NCBI GenBank assembly: GCA_022361455.1
Contig: JAKSAW010000697.1
Span: forward strand, 1 to 50,063
Reading direction: 5' to 3'
DNA length: 50,063 nucleotides
DNA from: Pseudomonadales bacterium
GTDB lineage: Bacteria; Pseudomonadota; Gammaproteobacteria; Pseudomonadales; Ketobacteraceae
Positions 36,471 through 44,696 of the stretch are shown here, in pieces. The notes beneath the pieces were generated by a model. It was given only the letters and a program-made list of their open reading frames with translations, did not search any database and was not told where the DNA came from. The position numbers and the translations under genes were made by a program. Positions within the stretch are counted from its first letter, which is position 1, and each line of letters opens with the position of its first letter.

Positions 36471-36504
36471 AAAACGCCGATTCAGGATAACCTGATCGGC
36501 GTTT
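36471..36504 (-). terminator. Hairpin terminator after rpsU
   Basis: AAACGCCGATTCAGG and CCTGATCGGCGTTT form a 14-bp stem with one bulged T and an ATAA loop. On the minus strand it is followed by TTTGTGTTTGG. It sits 45 nt downstream of rpsU, so it probably attenuates transcription into the yqeY-dnaG-rpoD part, as in other macromolecular synthesis operons. Confidence 0.8.
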
Positions 36505-36548
36505 AAGCAAATAGTAAAAGGCTTTGCTAGTGTGTAGCCGCGATGCGA

Positions 36549-36764
36549 CTAGTATAGACGCTTACGACGTTGTACTTCGCGAGCAACTTTCTTGGCGTGA
36601 CGCTTAACAGCGGCAGCAGCTTTGCGCTTACGTACTTGAGTTGGCTTCTCGTAGAACTCGCGGCGACGTACTTCTGCTAATACACCTGCTTTTTCGCAAG
36701 AACGCTTGAATCGACGTAGTGCAATGTCGAATGGCTCGTTGTCTTTAACCTTAACCTGTGGCAT
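36549..36764 (-). CDS. rpsU: Small ribosomal subunit protein bS21
   Basis: A 71-residue, strongly basic protein beginning [20 protein letters not shown] and ending [14 protein letters not shown], identical in length to E. coli S21. It is part of the 30S subunit and helps initiation. It is the first gene of the macromolecular synthesis operon and has an AAAGGTAA ribosome-binding site. Confidence 0.99.
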   Translation of the reverse strand: MPQVKVKDNEPFDIALRRFKRSCEKAGVLAEVRRREFYEKPTQVRKRKAAAAVKRHAKKVAREVQRRKRLY

Positions 36765-36992
36765 TCAGATTACCTTTTCTACCTTTTACTGGTGAATTCT
36801 TACTAATTCGCTGTCATTTTGGGCAAATACCCCCTGAGAATCCTGCTATTAATACCCAGAGAGGGTTATTTTAGACAAAAAATAGGGTGTACGCCTGAGA
36901 GGGCACGCATTGTAATGCTATCGGCTTGGAATTGCAAAAGTTAAAAAGCTTGGTATGGTGCATCGAAAAACTGGTTGAAAAATGAAGCATTT

Positions 36993-38009
36993 ATGATTGT
37001 TCTAGGTATCGAATCTTCTTGTGATGAAACTGGCGTCGCCCTTTATTGCAGTGAGCGCGGCTTGTTAGCGGATGCGTTATACAGCCAGGTCGAGTTGCAT
37101 GAGGCTTATGGTGGGGTGGTGCCTGAGTTGGCATCGCGAGATCATGTCCGCAAGTTGGTTCCGTTGATCAAAACCGTTTTGGATGATGCTCAATTATCCC
37201 GCACCGATATTGATGCCGTGGCTTATACGGCTGGTCCAGGGCTGCTTGGAGCGCTGATGGTGGGTGCTAGCTGTGGTAGGGCCATTGCTTATGGGTTAGA
37301 TGTGCCGGCAGTGGAAGTACATCATATGGAGGGGCATTTGTTGGCCCCTATGCTAGAACTGAATCCCCCTGAGGCTCCCTTTGTGGCGTTACTGGTGAGT
37401 GGCGGCCACACTCAATTGGTAAAAGTAGAGGCGATTGGTGATTATGAGATCCTAGGTGAGTCGGTAGATGACGCAGCCGGCGAAGCATTTGATAAAGTGG
37501 CCAAGATGCTTGAGCTTGGTTACCCCGGTGGTCCCAGAGTGGCGGCATTGGCCGATACCGGCGATGTGGGTCGCTTTACCTTTCCGCGCCCCATGACCGA
37601 CCGCCCAGGGCTGGATTTTAGTTTTAGTGGGCTAAAAACCTTCTGCCGAAATACTATTCTTGATCACACCGATGATGACGGTCATATCGATCAGGCTACT
37701 AAAGCAGATATAGCTGCGGCGTTTCAGGAAGCAGTCGTTGATACTGTGGCTATTAAATGTCGTCGAGCGGTTAAGCAAACTGGCTACAAGCGCTTAATCG
37801 TTGCCGGTGGTGTTAGTGCTAATCGCAGATTAAGGGAAAAGCTGCAGGCAGCGCTTGTAAAGGAGCGGGCTGAAGTTTTTTATCCAGGGCTGAAATACTG
37901 TACTGATAACGGCGCCATGATTGCTTATGCTGGTTGCCAAAGATTGTTGGCAGGGGAAAGAGCGCCATTATCTGTGCGAACCAAAGCGCGTTGGCCTTTA
38001 TCGGATTAA
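36993..38009 (+). CDS. tsaD: tRNA N6-threonylcarbamoyladenosine synthase subunit TsaD
   Basis: A 338-residue protein from ATG at 36993, which gives the usual N-terminus [14 protein letters not shown]; the open frame extends 18 nt upstream to a TTG that does not fit the family. It has the ASKHA-fold ATPase features and the metal-binding [16 protein letters not shown] and [10 protein letters not shown]. TsaD transfers the threonylcarbamoyl group to A37 of ANN-decoding tRNAs, with TsaB and TsaE encoded elsewhere. It is divergent from rpsU, as in many gammaproteobacteria, and its stop overlaps the convergent plsY by 4 nt. Confidence 0.98.
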   Translation: MIVLGIESSCDETGVALYCSERGLLADALYSQVELHEAYGGVVPELASRDHVRKLVPLIKTVLDDAQLSRTDIDAVAYTAGPGLLGALMVGASCGRAIAYGLDVPAVEVHHMEGHLLAPMLELNPPEAPFVALLVSGGHTQLVKVEAIGDYEILGESVDDAAGEAFDKVAKMLELGYPGGPRVAALADTGDVGRFTFPRPMTDRPGLDFSFSGLKTFCRNTILDHTDDDGHIDQATKADIAAAFQEAVVDTVAIKCRRAVKQTGYKRLIVAGGVSANRRLREKLQAALVKERAEVFYPGLKYCTDNGAMIAYAGCQRLLAGERAPLSVRTKARWPLSD

Positions 38010-38665
38010 GCGTTTTCTTCTTTTATTGTTTCTGGTGTTGTTTTGGGAGTTGCTCCTGAAGAGCTCTCTGAGTCCGTATCTTCTGGAAAGCTGTTTTCAT
38101 TCCCCTTAGCTAATAGAAACAAATTTGGGTAATGGCGATAGATCAAAAATACGATCAAAATCAGCATGGGGTTCAAGTAGTTCTCGGCCCAGAAATAAAT
38201 GATAAAAGGGGCAAAGGTCCAGCTTATCAGTGATGCTAGGGAAGATGTCCTCGTTAAGCCAAATATGGCAAACCATAGTGCGGCGACTATGAACGCGCTA
38301 GGCCAATCGAGCATTGCCAGCACGCCAAACGCCGTGGCGACGCCCTTGCCGCCTTTAAAGTCAAAATACACCGGGTAGCAATGGCCAATAAATGCAAATA
38401 GTCCGCATAATGCCGCTACAGTTTCAGATTCATGTAGTTGCTGGGCCAAATAAACAGGCAGCATGCCTTTAATGAGGTCGCCTATTAGCGTTAACGCGCC
38501 CGCGGCTCTTCCTGCCAGTCGCACAACATTGGTTGCGCCAGGATTGTACGAACCCATTTCCCTGGGATCTGGTAGTCCCATTAGTCGGCAAACTAAAATG
38601 GCTGTGGCTACTGAGCCCACCAAATAAGATAGCAGCCATAATGTGACGGGAAGTAATGAGTCCAG
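38006..38665 (-). CDS. plsY: Acyl-phosphate glycerol-3-phosphate acyltransferase PlsY
   Basis: A five-helix membrane acyltransferase. Family motifs: [39 protein letters not shown]. It acylates glycerol-3-phosphate at position 1 with acyl-phosphate, the first step of phospholipid synthesis. The first ORF-type start is TTG at 38623, but this cuts off the conserved N-terminal helix. Reading further out in frame gives [21 protein letters not shown], which matches the family. The only plausible start in that extension is CTG at 38665, 9 nt after AAGGA; an in-frame TAA lies 12 nt further upstream. I place the start at that CTG, giving 219 residues. Confidence 0.9.
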   Translation of the reverse strand: MDSLLPVTLWLLSYLVGSVATAILVCRLMGLPDPREMGSYNPGATNVVRLAGRAAGALTLIGDLIKGMLPVYLAQQLHESETVAALCGLFAFIGHCYPVYFDFKGGKGVATAFGVLAMLDWPSAFIVAALWFAIFGLTRTSSLASLISWTFAPFIIYFWAENYLNPMLILIVFLIYRHYPNLFLLAKGNENSFPEDTDSESSSGATPKTTPETIKEENA

Positions 38666-38826
38666 AGCGGCGGGTCCTTAAGTGACAGCGTTTATGAATT
38701 AATCGAATTTAGGATTAAGGCCATGATGCCTGATCTACTAACTATTGACTAGAGGCGCCTAAATCTAAGCTTGCCAATTGAGCTTTTAGTGGTAGGCTGC
38801 CAACAAAATTATTGCGGTGAGTCGAG

Positions 38827-39186
38827 ATGGATATAGTTTATATACGCGATTTAAAGATTCAGACAGTCATAGGCATTTTTGACTGGGAACGTAGCATTAA
38901 GCAGACGGTTAGTATTGATCTTGAAATGGCCTCGGATATTCGTAAGGCAGCTGCCACTGACCACATTGATGATGCCTTGGATTATAAGGCGATTGCTAAG
39001 CGGGTCATTACTTATGTGGAAGGCAACAAGTTTCAATTGGTTGAAACGTTAGCAGAAAAGTTGGCTGAGTTGATCCGCCAAGAGTTTTCTGTGCCATGGT
39101 TGAGGTTGCGGTTGAGTAAGCCTGGTGCTGTCAGGGGATCTCAGGATGTGGGTGTGATCATTGAGCGTGGAGAAAAACCAGAATGA
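38827..39186 (+). CDS. folB: Dihydroneopterin aldolase FolB
   Basis: A 119-residue enzyme with the family pattern IYIRDLKIQTVIGIFDWER-like at the start, DDALDYKAIAKRVI in the middle, and LRLRLSKPGAVRGSQDVGV at the end. It converts 7,8-dihydroneopterin to 6-hydroxymethyl-dihydropterin in folate synthesis. It overlaps folK by 4 nt (ATGA), so translation is coupled to the next step of the pathway. It is divergent from plsY. Confidence 0.97.
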   Translation: MDIVYIRDLKIQTVIGIFDWERSIKQTVSIDLEMASDIRKAAATDHIDDALDYKAIAKRVITYVEGNKFQLVETLAEKLAELIRQEFSVPWLRLRLSKPGAVRGSQDVGVIIERGEKPE

Positions 39187-39665
39187 CCCGAGTCTATTTA
39201 AGTCTTGGTAGTAACATCGAAAGAGAAAAGTATATTCGAAATGCGTTACAGGCTTTGTCGGCGTTATACGGGCAATTGATGCTCTCTAAGGTTTATGAGA
39301 GCGAAGCAGTCGGCTTTGAAGGTGATAATTTCTATAACTTGGTAGTAGGGTTTGATACTGCGCTTGATGTACAGACGTTGCAAACGCAAATAAAGAAAAT
39401 TGAAGATGATAACGGTCGTGTTCGTAATGGTCCAAAGTTTAGTTCGCGAACCTTGGATATTGATATTCTAACTTATGGCGATTTTGTAGGTGTTGATAGT
39501 GGTGTTGATTTGCCACGAGATGAAATTACTAAGAACGCGTTTGTGTTGCTGCCCCTTTCTGAAATTGCTCCGGAAGAAAGCCATCCTGGATTGGGTGTTA
39601 CCTACCAAGAATTGTGGTTGAACTACGATAAGTCAAAGCAAAAGCTTTGGGCGATCAGCTTGTAG
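39183..39665 (+). CDS. folK: 2-amino-4-hydroxy-6-hydroxymethyldihydropteridine pyrophosphokinase FolK
   Basis: A 160-residue kinase. It starts RVYLSLGSNIEREKYIRNAL and contains RVRNGPKFSSRTLDIDILTYG, the two signatures of HPPK. It transfers pyrophosphate from ATP to the FolB product, preparing it for dihydropteroate synthase. It overlaps folB and converges with the pteridine reductase-type SDR. Confidence 0.97.
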   Translation: MTRVYLSLGSNIEREKYIRNALQALSALYGQLMLSKVYESEAVGFEGDNFYNLVVGFDTALDVQTLQTQIKKIEDDNGRVRNGPKFSSRTLDIDILTYGDFVGVDSGVDLPRDEITKNAFVLLPLSEIAPEESHPGLGVTYQELWLNYDKSKQKLWAISL

Positions 39666-39688
39666 ATACTGTTTCGTTTTAAATTTCT

Positions 39689-40456
39689 CTAAAGCGATCG
39701 GCCGCCATCGACCGCAATAATTTGGCCAGTGATATAGTCGGCTTGTACTAAAAATAAAATGGTTTTAGCAATATCCTTAGCGCTGCCAATTCTTTCCAGT
39801 GGTATTTGTCGCAATATTTTTTCTTTTTCAGCTTCCGTTATGTTTTCAGGCCATAAGATAGCACCGGGAGCAACACCATTGACACGCACCTGTGGAGCCA
39901 ATTCTTTTGCAAGTGATTTTGTAAGTGTCACTAGGCTGCTTTTCGCCATGCAATAAATAGTGTGGTCCTTAATTGGTCTCGCTGCATGGATGTCTACCAT
40001 GTTAATGATGCAACCTTGGTTTGCTTTGAGCGTTTCGGTTAAGTGCTGGGAAAGAAAAAAAGGCGCTTTGCTATTGCTACCAAATAGATTTTCCCAATCT
40101 TTATCGGTACCGCTGCCCATTGGAGTAGGGTAAAACGAGGATGCATTATTAACTAGCACGTTGATCTTGCCGTAAAGGCCTAAGGCCGATTCGGCAAGAT
40201 TAGTCACCGACTTGGCATCATTTAAATCCGCTTGTATAGCGTGGGCAGAGTTTTCCCTTTTTTGATTAAAACTATTCACTAGCTCTTGAGCCGATGTCAG
40301 CGATTGGTTGTAGTGAATGATAATATTGTAGCCATGCTGATGAAGTTCTTTAGATGTTGCTGCGCCAAGTCTTTGTGATGCACCAGTAATTAGGGCAACC
40401 CTTGGGTTAGTGTTTTCAGGCATTTCTAAGCTGGCATTATCATTGGTTTGGTTCAT
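39689..40456 (-). CDS. Pteridine reductase-type short-chain dehydrogenase
   Basis: A 255-residue SDR. Its cofactor loop is TGASQRLG (residues 24-31), where the Arg replaces the usual Gly, the hallmark of the pteridine-reductase/FolM group. NNASSFYP follows, then the YxxxK site (IYCMAKSS), and the C-terminal TGQIIAVDGG. It would reduce dihydropterin or dihydrofolate with NADPH. It lies 24 nt from the convergent folK and shares one base with the cca stop (TAATG), so it is co-transcribed with cca rather than with folBK. Confidence 0.88.
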   Translation of the reverse strand: MNQTNDNASLEMPENTNPRVALITGASQRLGAATSKELHQHGYNIIIHYNQSLTSAQELVNSFNQKRENSAHAIQADLNDAKSVTNLAESALGLYGKINVLVNNASSFYPTPMGSGTDKDWENLFGSNSKAPFFLSQHLTETLKANQGCIINMVDIHAARPIKDHTIYCMAKSSLVTLTKSLAKELAPQVRVNGVAPGAILWPENITEAEKEKILRQIPLERIGSAKDIAKTILFLVQADYITGQIIAVDGGRSL

Positions 40457-41712
40457 TACGGTTGGCTCACATAGTCTTGTTTTACTCTTCTAATTTGAGC
40501 AATGCGACGCTTGCGCAGTTCCTCTCCCAAGGCTGCGCCTCTGAGACCGAACTGTTCGATAATATCTCTCGCCTGAACTTTTTGTGTAGCTCGCAAGCAG
40601 TCCATCAAGTAATCTGTCTGCGGGTAGTCTCGGTCTTCAAAGCCAGTTCTTCCTTTTGCGTCTGCTTCACAGGCAATTAAGAATGGGGGTAATGAATCTG
40701 GGCGTCGCAGGGCATCCAGCGATTCGAGCAAGCGCATCACGGTTGCCGGTTTTAATTCAAAAGCCTTATGGCAATGGGTGTGATACTTCGCTACTAGCGT
40801 CGCTAATCGAGCAACGTTTTTTGGAACGCGATATTTTTTATTGAGAGCGTCCGCCAAGTGAGCACTAACGGCCTCGTGACCATGGTGCTTTGGTAATATG
40901 TCGGGTGGTGTTTTGCCTTTACCTAAGTCATGGGTAACCACGGCCCAACGGATTTCTAACTGCGTGACTTTATCGCGATTGCTAGATAGTCGAATCGCTT
41001 GATCGAGTGCCATCAATGTGTGGATGCCGGTATCAATCTCGGGATGATGCTTCGGTGGTTGTGGGATACCGAATAGATTATCTAAATCCTCAAATAGAAT
41101 CGCTAAAGCGCCACAGTCTCTTAGCGCCTCGAAATAGGCGGTCGGTGCTGTTTCTAAAAGTGCTCGCTCAGTTTCTTGCCAGACTCTTTCCGGAGTTAAA
41201 TCCGATAGCTCTCCCATATCGACCATGGTTTTCATCAGCTCACGGGTTTCTTCCGCAATGGTGAAACCTAGGTGGTGATAGCGGGCATAGAAGCGAGCAA
41301 CGCGTAACACGCGCAGCGGGTCTTCGCTAAAAGCAGCCGACACATGTTTTAGCTGTCGATTAGCCAAATCTTGTTGGCCGCCAAAGGGATCGATGATTGT
41401 GCCATCTTCTGACTCTGCCATTGCGTTGATCGTTAAATCACGACGCAGTAGATCATCTTCAAGTGTGACATCTTCACCGGCATAGCATTCGAAACCGGTA
41501 TAGCCTTTTCCCTGTTTTCGTTCAGTACGAGCAAGTGCATATTCCTCCTTGGTATCTGGGTGAAGGAATACCGGAAAGTCTTTACCAACTTGCGTGTAGC
41601 CTTGGGCGATTAGTTGCGACGGATTGGCACCAACAACCACCCAGTCTCGATCTTTAATGGGTAAGTTAAGAAGCTTGTCGCGAACGGCACCGCCGACCAA
41701 AAATAAATTCAT
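40456..41712 (-). CDS. cca: CCA-adding tRNA nucleotidyltransferase
   Basis: A 418-residue enzyme of the class II, multifunctional HD-type. N-terminal motifs are FLVGGAVRDKLL, DRDWVVVG and RRDLTINAMA; the HD domain includes VVTHDLGKGKTPPDILPKHHGHE. It builds or repairs the 3' CCA of tRNAs, and HD-containing members also have phosphohydrolase activity. It is followed by the pteridine-reductase gene with a one-base overlap. Confidence 0.97.
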   Translation of the reverse strand: MNLFLVGGAVRDKLLNLPIKDRDWVVVGANPSQLIAQGYTQVGKDFPVFLHPDTKEEYALARTERKQGKGYTGFECYAGEDVTLEDDLLRRDLTINAMAESEDGTIIDPFGGQQDLANRQLKHVSAAFSEDPLRVLRVARFYARYHHLGFTIAEETRELMKTMVDMGELSDLTPERVWQETERALLETAPTAYFEALRDCGALAILFEDLDNLFGIPQPPKHHPEIDTGIHTLMALDQAIRLSSNRDKVTQLEIRWAVVTHDLGKGKTPPDILPKHHGHEAVSAHLADALNKKYRVPKNVARLATLVAKYHTHCHKAFELKPATVMRLLESLDALRRPDSLPPFLIACEADAKGRTGFEDRDYPQTDYLMDCLRATQKVQARDIIEQFGLRGAALGEELRKRRIAQIRRVKQDYVSQP

Positions 41713-41762
41713 GTATTTTTACAAACTAAATTAACAAAAAGACAAAATTAATAAAAAAGTCA

Positions 41763-41794
41763 TTGACCCCGTAGGGGATTACTGCTGTTATTAT
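41763..41794 (+). promoter_or_regulatory. Candidate promoter with internal palindrome before the leader ORF
   Basis: TTGACC (41763-41768) and TATTAT (41789-41794) resemble sigma-70 elements, although the 20-base spacing is longer than ideal. The spacer contains CCCC-GTA-GGGG (41767-41777), a perfect 4+3+4 palindrome that may be an operator. The promoter would drive the leader ORF and terminator at 42046-42079. Confidence 0.4.
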
Positions 41795-41847
41795 ACGCAT
41801 CAAAAAGATATTGTCTGAATTAATTCCAACAGCCATTAGTGAAACAG

Positions 41848-42021
41848 ATGAAACTTACACAGTTTATCAATTTAGAAAATAACACTGACCAGCTAAGCCT
41901 CGTGTCTAGCTCGTTTGTTATTGCTGTTGTGATTAAGGCAGTCGCCAAACTCAAGCCATCTGTCTGTGCGGCACGCTATATGTGGCGCGCGCACAGCGTA
42001 AGCGGCTGGAGGCTTGGTTGA
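41848..42021 (+). CDS. Possible leader peptide ahead of an intrinsic terminator
   Basis: A short ORF of 57 codons from ATG 41848 (an alternative GTG lies at 41839). It is Val/Ile/Ala-rich in the middle (SSFVIAVVIKAVAK) and Arg/Trp-rich at the end (RYMWRAH, SGWRLG). No family is recognised and no good Shine-Dalgarno is seen. It matters because the stop is 25-30 nt before a strong terminator and the EamA transporter follows. The layout is that of a leader-peptide attenuator, but no run of a single regulatory codon is present, so it may also be an independent short gene or only a structured RNA. Confidence 0.35.
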   Translation: MKLTQFINLENNTDQLSLVSSSFVIAVVIKAVAKLKPSVCAARYMWRAHSVSGWRLG

Positions 42022-42045
42022 CGTTATAAAATATCCAAGTTTTGC

Positions 42046-42079
42046 AAAAGGCCGCAGCGTTAAAAACTGCGGCCTTTTT
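42046..42079 (+). terminator. Strong intrinsic terminator before the EamA transporter gene
   Basis: AAAAGGCCGCAG (42046-42057) pairs with CTGCGGCCTTTT (42067-42078), a 12-bp stem with a 9-base loop and five T (42075-42079). It is 72 nt upstream of the transporter start. The sequence TGCGGC at 41968-41973 within the leader ORF could pair with GCCGCA of the left arm and act as an antiterminator. Confidence 0.9.
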
Positions 42080-42150
42080 AGTTTATATGGTCGTAGTTTT
42101 AGAGGATGGCGCTGCATTATCTTGTCACAAGGAGGAAGAAGGAGAAAATC

Positions 42151-43032
42151 ATGCCGGTGCTATTGGCATACGCCATCGTTGTTATTGTTTGGTCTACTAC
42201 GCCCCTGGGCTTAAAGTGGAGTGGTGAAGGTATATCACCTGTCATGGGTGCTTTTGCCCGTATCGCGCTGGCGGCGGCTGGAGGGTGGGTGATCGTAAAG
42301 GTAATGCGCTTATCGATTCCATTAAACAAAAGTGCAGTGAAAACCTACCTTTATGGCAACATTGGTGTGTCCTTTGGTTTGATTTCTGTGTATCTAAGCG
42401 CAGCCTCTTTGTCATCCGGATTGATCTCTGTGATGTTTGGTTTGTCTCCGATTGTTTCCGCGTTAGTCGCGCGCTTTCTTTTGCCGGATTCAAAATTAAA
42501 TGTCATGCAGTGGGTGGCAGTTATCATGGGCGTGGCTGGCTTAGCTATCGTTTTTCAAGGTGAATTACATACCGGTACAAACAGCGAGTTGGCGATTGGC
42601 TTGGTGCTGATCGGAGTGTTTTGTTTTTGTATCAGTGGCATTTTGATAAAACGTGAAGACGTGGCTATTCATCCACTCACTCAGACAGTGGGCACCTTAA
42701 TCATGGCGGTACCGATTTATGGTGTAGCCTTGATGCTGTTCGGCGTTGGCGCTGGCGAGCCCACGTTAAGAGCTGTTGCCGCCATTGTTTATCTTGGGTT
42801 AGTTGGATCGTTGTTGGGTTTCCTATGTTATTTCTATATTTTGAATAAACTGCAACCCAGTACAGTTGCTCTAGTGACTTTGATGACGCCGGTTTTTGCG
42901 ATTATGTTGGGTGCTTGGTTAAACAATGAAGCATTAACCGAAAGTTTAATTATCGGTGCCGGCTGTATTTTGTTTGGTTTGGTGATGTTTCAATGGCCAA
43001 ACCGTGAAGGTAAGCCGGCAATCGCTGACTAG
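42151..43032 (+). CDS. EamA-family (DMT) membrane transporter
   Basis: A 293-residue protein with about ten hydrophobic helices in two EamA halves (residues 3-130 and 150-285). The start is ATG 42151, supported by an AAGGAGGAAGAAGGAG ribosome site; the frame is open further upstream but adds only a charged tail. Motifs such as VIVWSTTPLGLKW at the start and YLGLVGSLLGFLCYFYILNKLQPSTVA in the second half are typical. These carriers export amino acids, purines or other metabolites. It is separated from a promoter and a short ORF by a strong terminator, so its expression may be attenuated. Confidence 0.9.
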   Translation: MPVLLAYAIVVIVWSTTPLGLKWSGEGISPVMGAFARIALAAAGGWVIVKVMRLSIPLNKSAVKTYLYGNIGVSFGLISVYLSAASLSSGLISVMFGLSPIVSALVARFLLPDSKLNVMQWVAVIMGVAGLAIVFQGELHTGTNSELAIGLVLIGVFCFCISGILIKREDVAIHPLTQTVGTLIMAVPIYGVALMLFGVGAGEPTLRAVAAIVYLGLVGSLLGFLCYFYILNKLQPSTVALVTLMTPVFAIMLGAWLNNEALTESLIIGAGCILFGLVMFQWPNREGKPAIAD

Positions 43033-43076
43033 TGTTGGCTTGGTTATTTTGCGATATTGATTGATAAATCATTGAT

Positions 43077-43117
43077 AAAAAGATGCTTACTCGAGTGCTT
43101 GTTAAGTGGCAAGCATC
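43077..43117 (-). terminator. Minus-strand terminator overlapping the 3' end of the HDOD gene
   Basis: On the minus strand GATGCTT pairs with AAGCATC and is followed by TTTTT (plus-strand A-run 43077-43081). The stem includes the last codons and the stop codon of the HDOD gene. Confidence 0.72.
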
Positions 43118-43986
43118 CGAGTAATGTCTTTGATTTGGGCCTTATCTTCATGAACAAATTTAAGCCCTTGGAAAGGTGTCGCTTCTGATTTCTTGAATTT
43201 TAATTTTTGTGCTGCTGGCATGTCGGTATATTTGGGTGCAGCTTTAATAAGACTAGTATTTAAATACACGTGATAGCGAGCAACAATGACAACGTCGGCT
43301 ATGTCTGCGGGTGATGAGTGGTCTCTTAGCCATTCATCTTTTGCGGCAGCTGTTTCAATAATGCTTGGTGGCATGTGCCATTTTTTTAAAATTCGCACCG
43401 AAAGATCATTACTGTGGCGATCAATGATTTCGTTGAAGAGGTCCCAGTGATAATCGCTTTTAATCTTTTCGCCAAACCTGGAAAGAATAAAATAAGTGCC
43501 GACATTTTGGAGTAATCCCGCAAATAGTGCATTCTCTGCTTTAATGCCTTGAGCTTGTTGGCCTATCCATGCTGCGGTAGCGGCGACCTGGGTATCTATA
43601 TTCCAAATCCTAGTTAGCCGTTGTTGCACTGCTTTGATATCTGATTTGAATAGATTATGAAGGCAGTATGTTAGTACCAAGTTGCTAGTTGTTTCCGCGC
43701 CCATTCGGCGTACTGCTACGCTCAGTTGTTCGCAGGGTTCTTGTGATGGATATAAAGCGCTGGAAGCAATTCGAACGATAAGGTTGGCTAGATTTTCATC
43801 TCTTTCTAAGACTTCAACCAGGTCCGAGGCACGATAGTTTGGGTCTTGGATTAAATCTCCCAGGCGTGCAGCAACCCCAGGAAATTCTGGCAGCGGGCGT
43901 ATTCCACGCTTAATGTCCTCAAGGAGTTTGCTGTAGAGCATTTCGACATGTTTGCCGAAATCCTTGCTGTTATTAGTTATACCCAT
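43102..43986 (-). CDS. HDOD-domain protein
   Basis: A 294-residue protein. The HDOD domain spans about residues 30-230: IRPLPEFPGVAARLGDLIQDPNY at the start, then VLERDENLANLIVRIASSA and VAVRRMGAETTSNLVL, and LFAGLLQNVGTYFIL. HDOD is an HD-like helical domain, usually without the metal-binding residues; it acts in signalling and regulation. No GGDEF, EAL or receiver domain is attached. The gene stands alone with its own terminator, between the EamA transporter and the TetR repressor. Confidence 0.88.
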   Translation of the reverse strand: MGITNNSKDFGKHVEMLYSKLLEDIKRGIRPLPEFPGVAARLGDLIQDPNYRASDLVEVLERDENLANLIVRIASSALYPSQEPCEQLSVAVRRMGAETTSNLVLTYCLHNLFKSDIKAVQQRLTRIWNIDTQVAATAAWIGQQAQGIKAENALFAGLLQNVGTYFILSRFGEKIKSDYHWDLFNEIIDRHSNDLSVRILKKWHMPPSIIETAAAKDEWLRDHSSPADIADVVIVARYHVYLNTSLIKAAPKYTDMPAAQKLKFKKSEATPFQGLKFVHEDKAQIKDITRMLAT

Positions 43987-44051
43987 TTTATTTTTTTGGT
44001 GTGCTAGCAGTATTGGGTAACTATAGCTTAAATTAAAAGAAAATGAACAGC

Positions 44052-44696
44052 TTAGCTCAGCATGAGTTGTCTTTCGATGTGAAGAGTGTTTGCCATGGTC
44101 TCTGCCCCAATATAGATCGCTCTTATATGATGTACCAAGCGTCGCTCCGCATCTTTCTGCAGTGCATAGGGCATGTTAATAGCAGAAACGCATGTATAAA
44201 ACATCACATCCAAAATGGCATCAGCTACTAATTCTGGATCGGTTATGTTTCTTTGATGTTTTTTGCTTTCATAGGCTATGAGATCGGTGATCTCGTTCTT
44301 GATTAGCTGAAGCTCTTTTTTGATTGCTCTTCTCAGTATTCGGGAGCTGCCCATCGCCTCTCTGGCCAGAACTCTAATGAGTGGGCCATTTTCTCGGAAG
44401 TGATCCATAGTCACGTGTACTACTTTCTGAACCATATCCTGTTGCGAATCAGCTTGGGTAAGGCGCGCATCTTTAATGATTTGATGCAGTGCAGCGCTTG
44501 CTGCTTTAACCAGTTCTAAGCCCATATCTTCCAAGGTTTCGAAATGCCTATAAAAGGAAGTAGGTGCAATTCCCGCTTCTTTGGCAACTTCTCGCAAGCT
44601 TAGCGCAGCTAAGCCTCGGTCCTCATTCATGACTTTAACCGCGGCATTAAGAATGTTTTGCCTGGTTTTTAACTTTTGCTCGGCTCTTGTGCTCAT
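44052..44696 (-). CDS. TetR-family repressor, FabR/DesT-like
   Basis: A 214-residue regulator. Its N-terminal HTH reads SLREVAKEAGIAPTSFYRHF (about residues 33-52), which is the form found in FabR of E. coli, the repressor of unsaturated fatty acid genes fabA and fabB. The opening (MSTRAEQKLKTRQNIL) is also like FabR. The C-terminal domain should bind acyl-CoA or acyl-ACP. It is divergent from the wax ester synthase/acyl-CoA reductase genes, which suggests that it senses the acyl pool and controls them; that link is an inference. Confidence 0.85.
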   Translation of the reverse strand: MSTRAEQKLKTRQNILNAAVKVMNEDRGLAALSLREVAKEAGIAPTSFYRHFETLEDMGLELVKAASAALHQIIKDARLTQADSQQDMVQKVVHVTMDHFRENGPLIRVLAREAMGSSRILRRAIKKELQLIKNEITDLIAYESKKHQRNITDPELVADAILDVMFYTCVSAINMPYALQKDAERRLVHHIRAIYIGAETMANTLHIERQLMLS

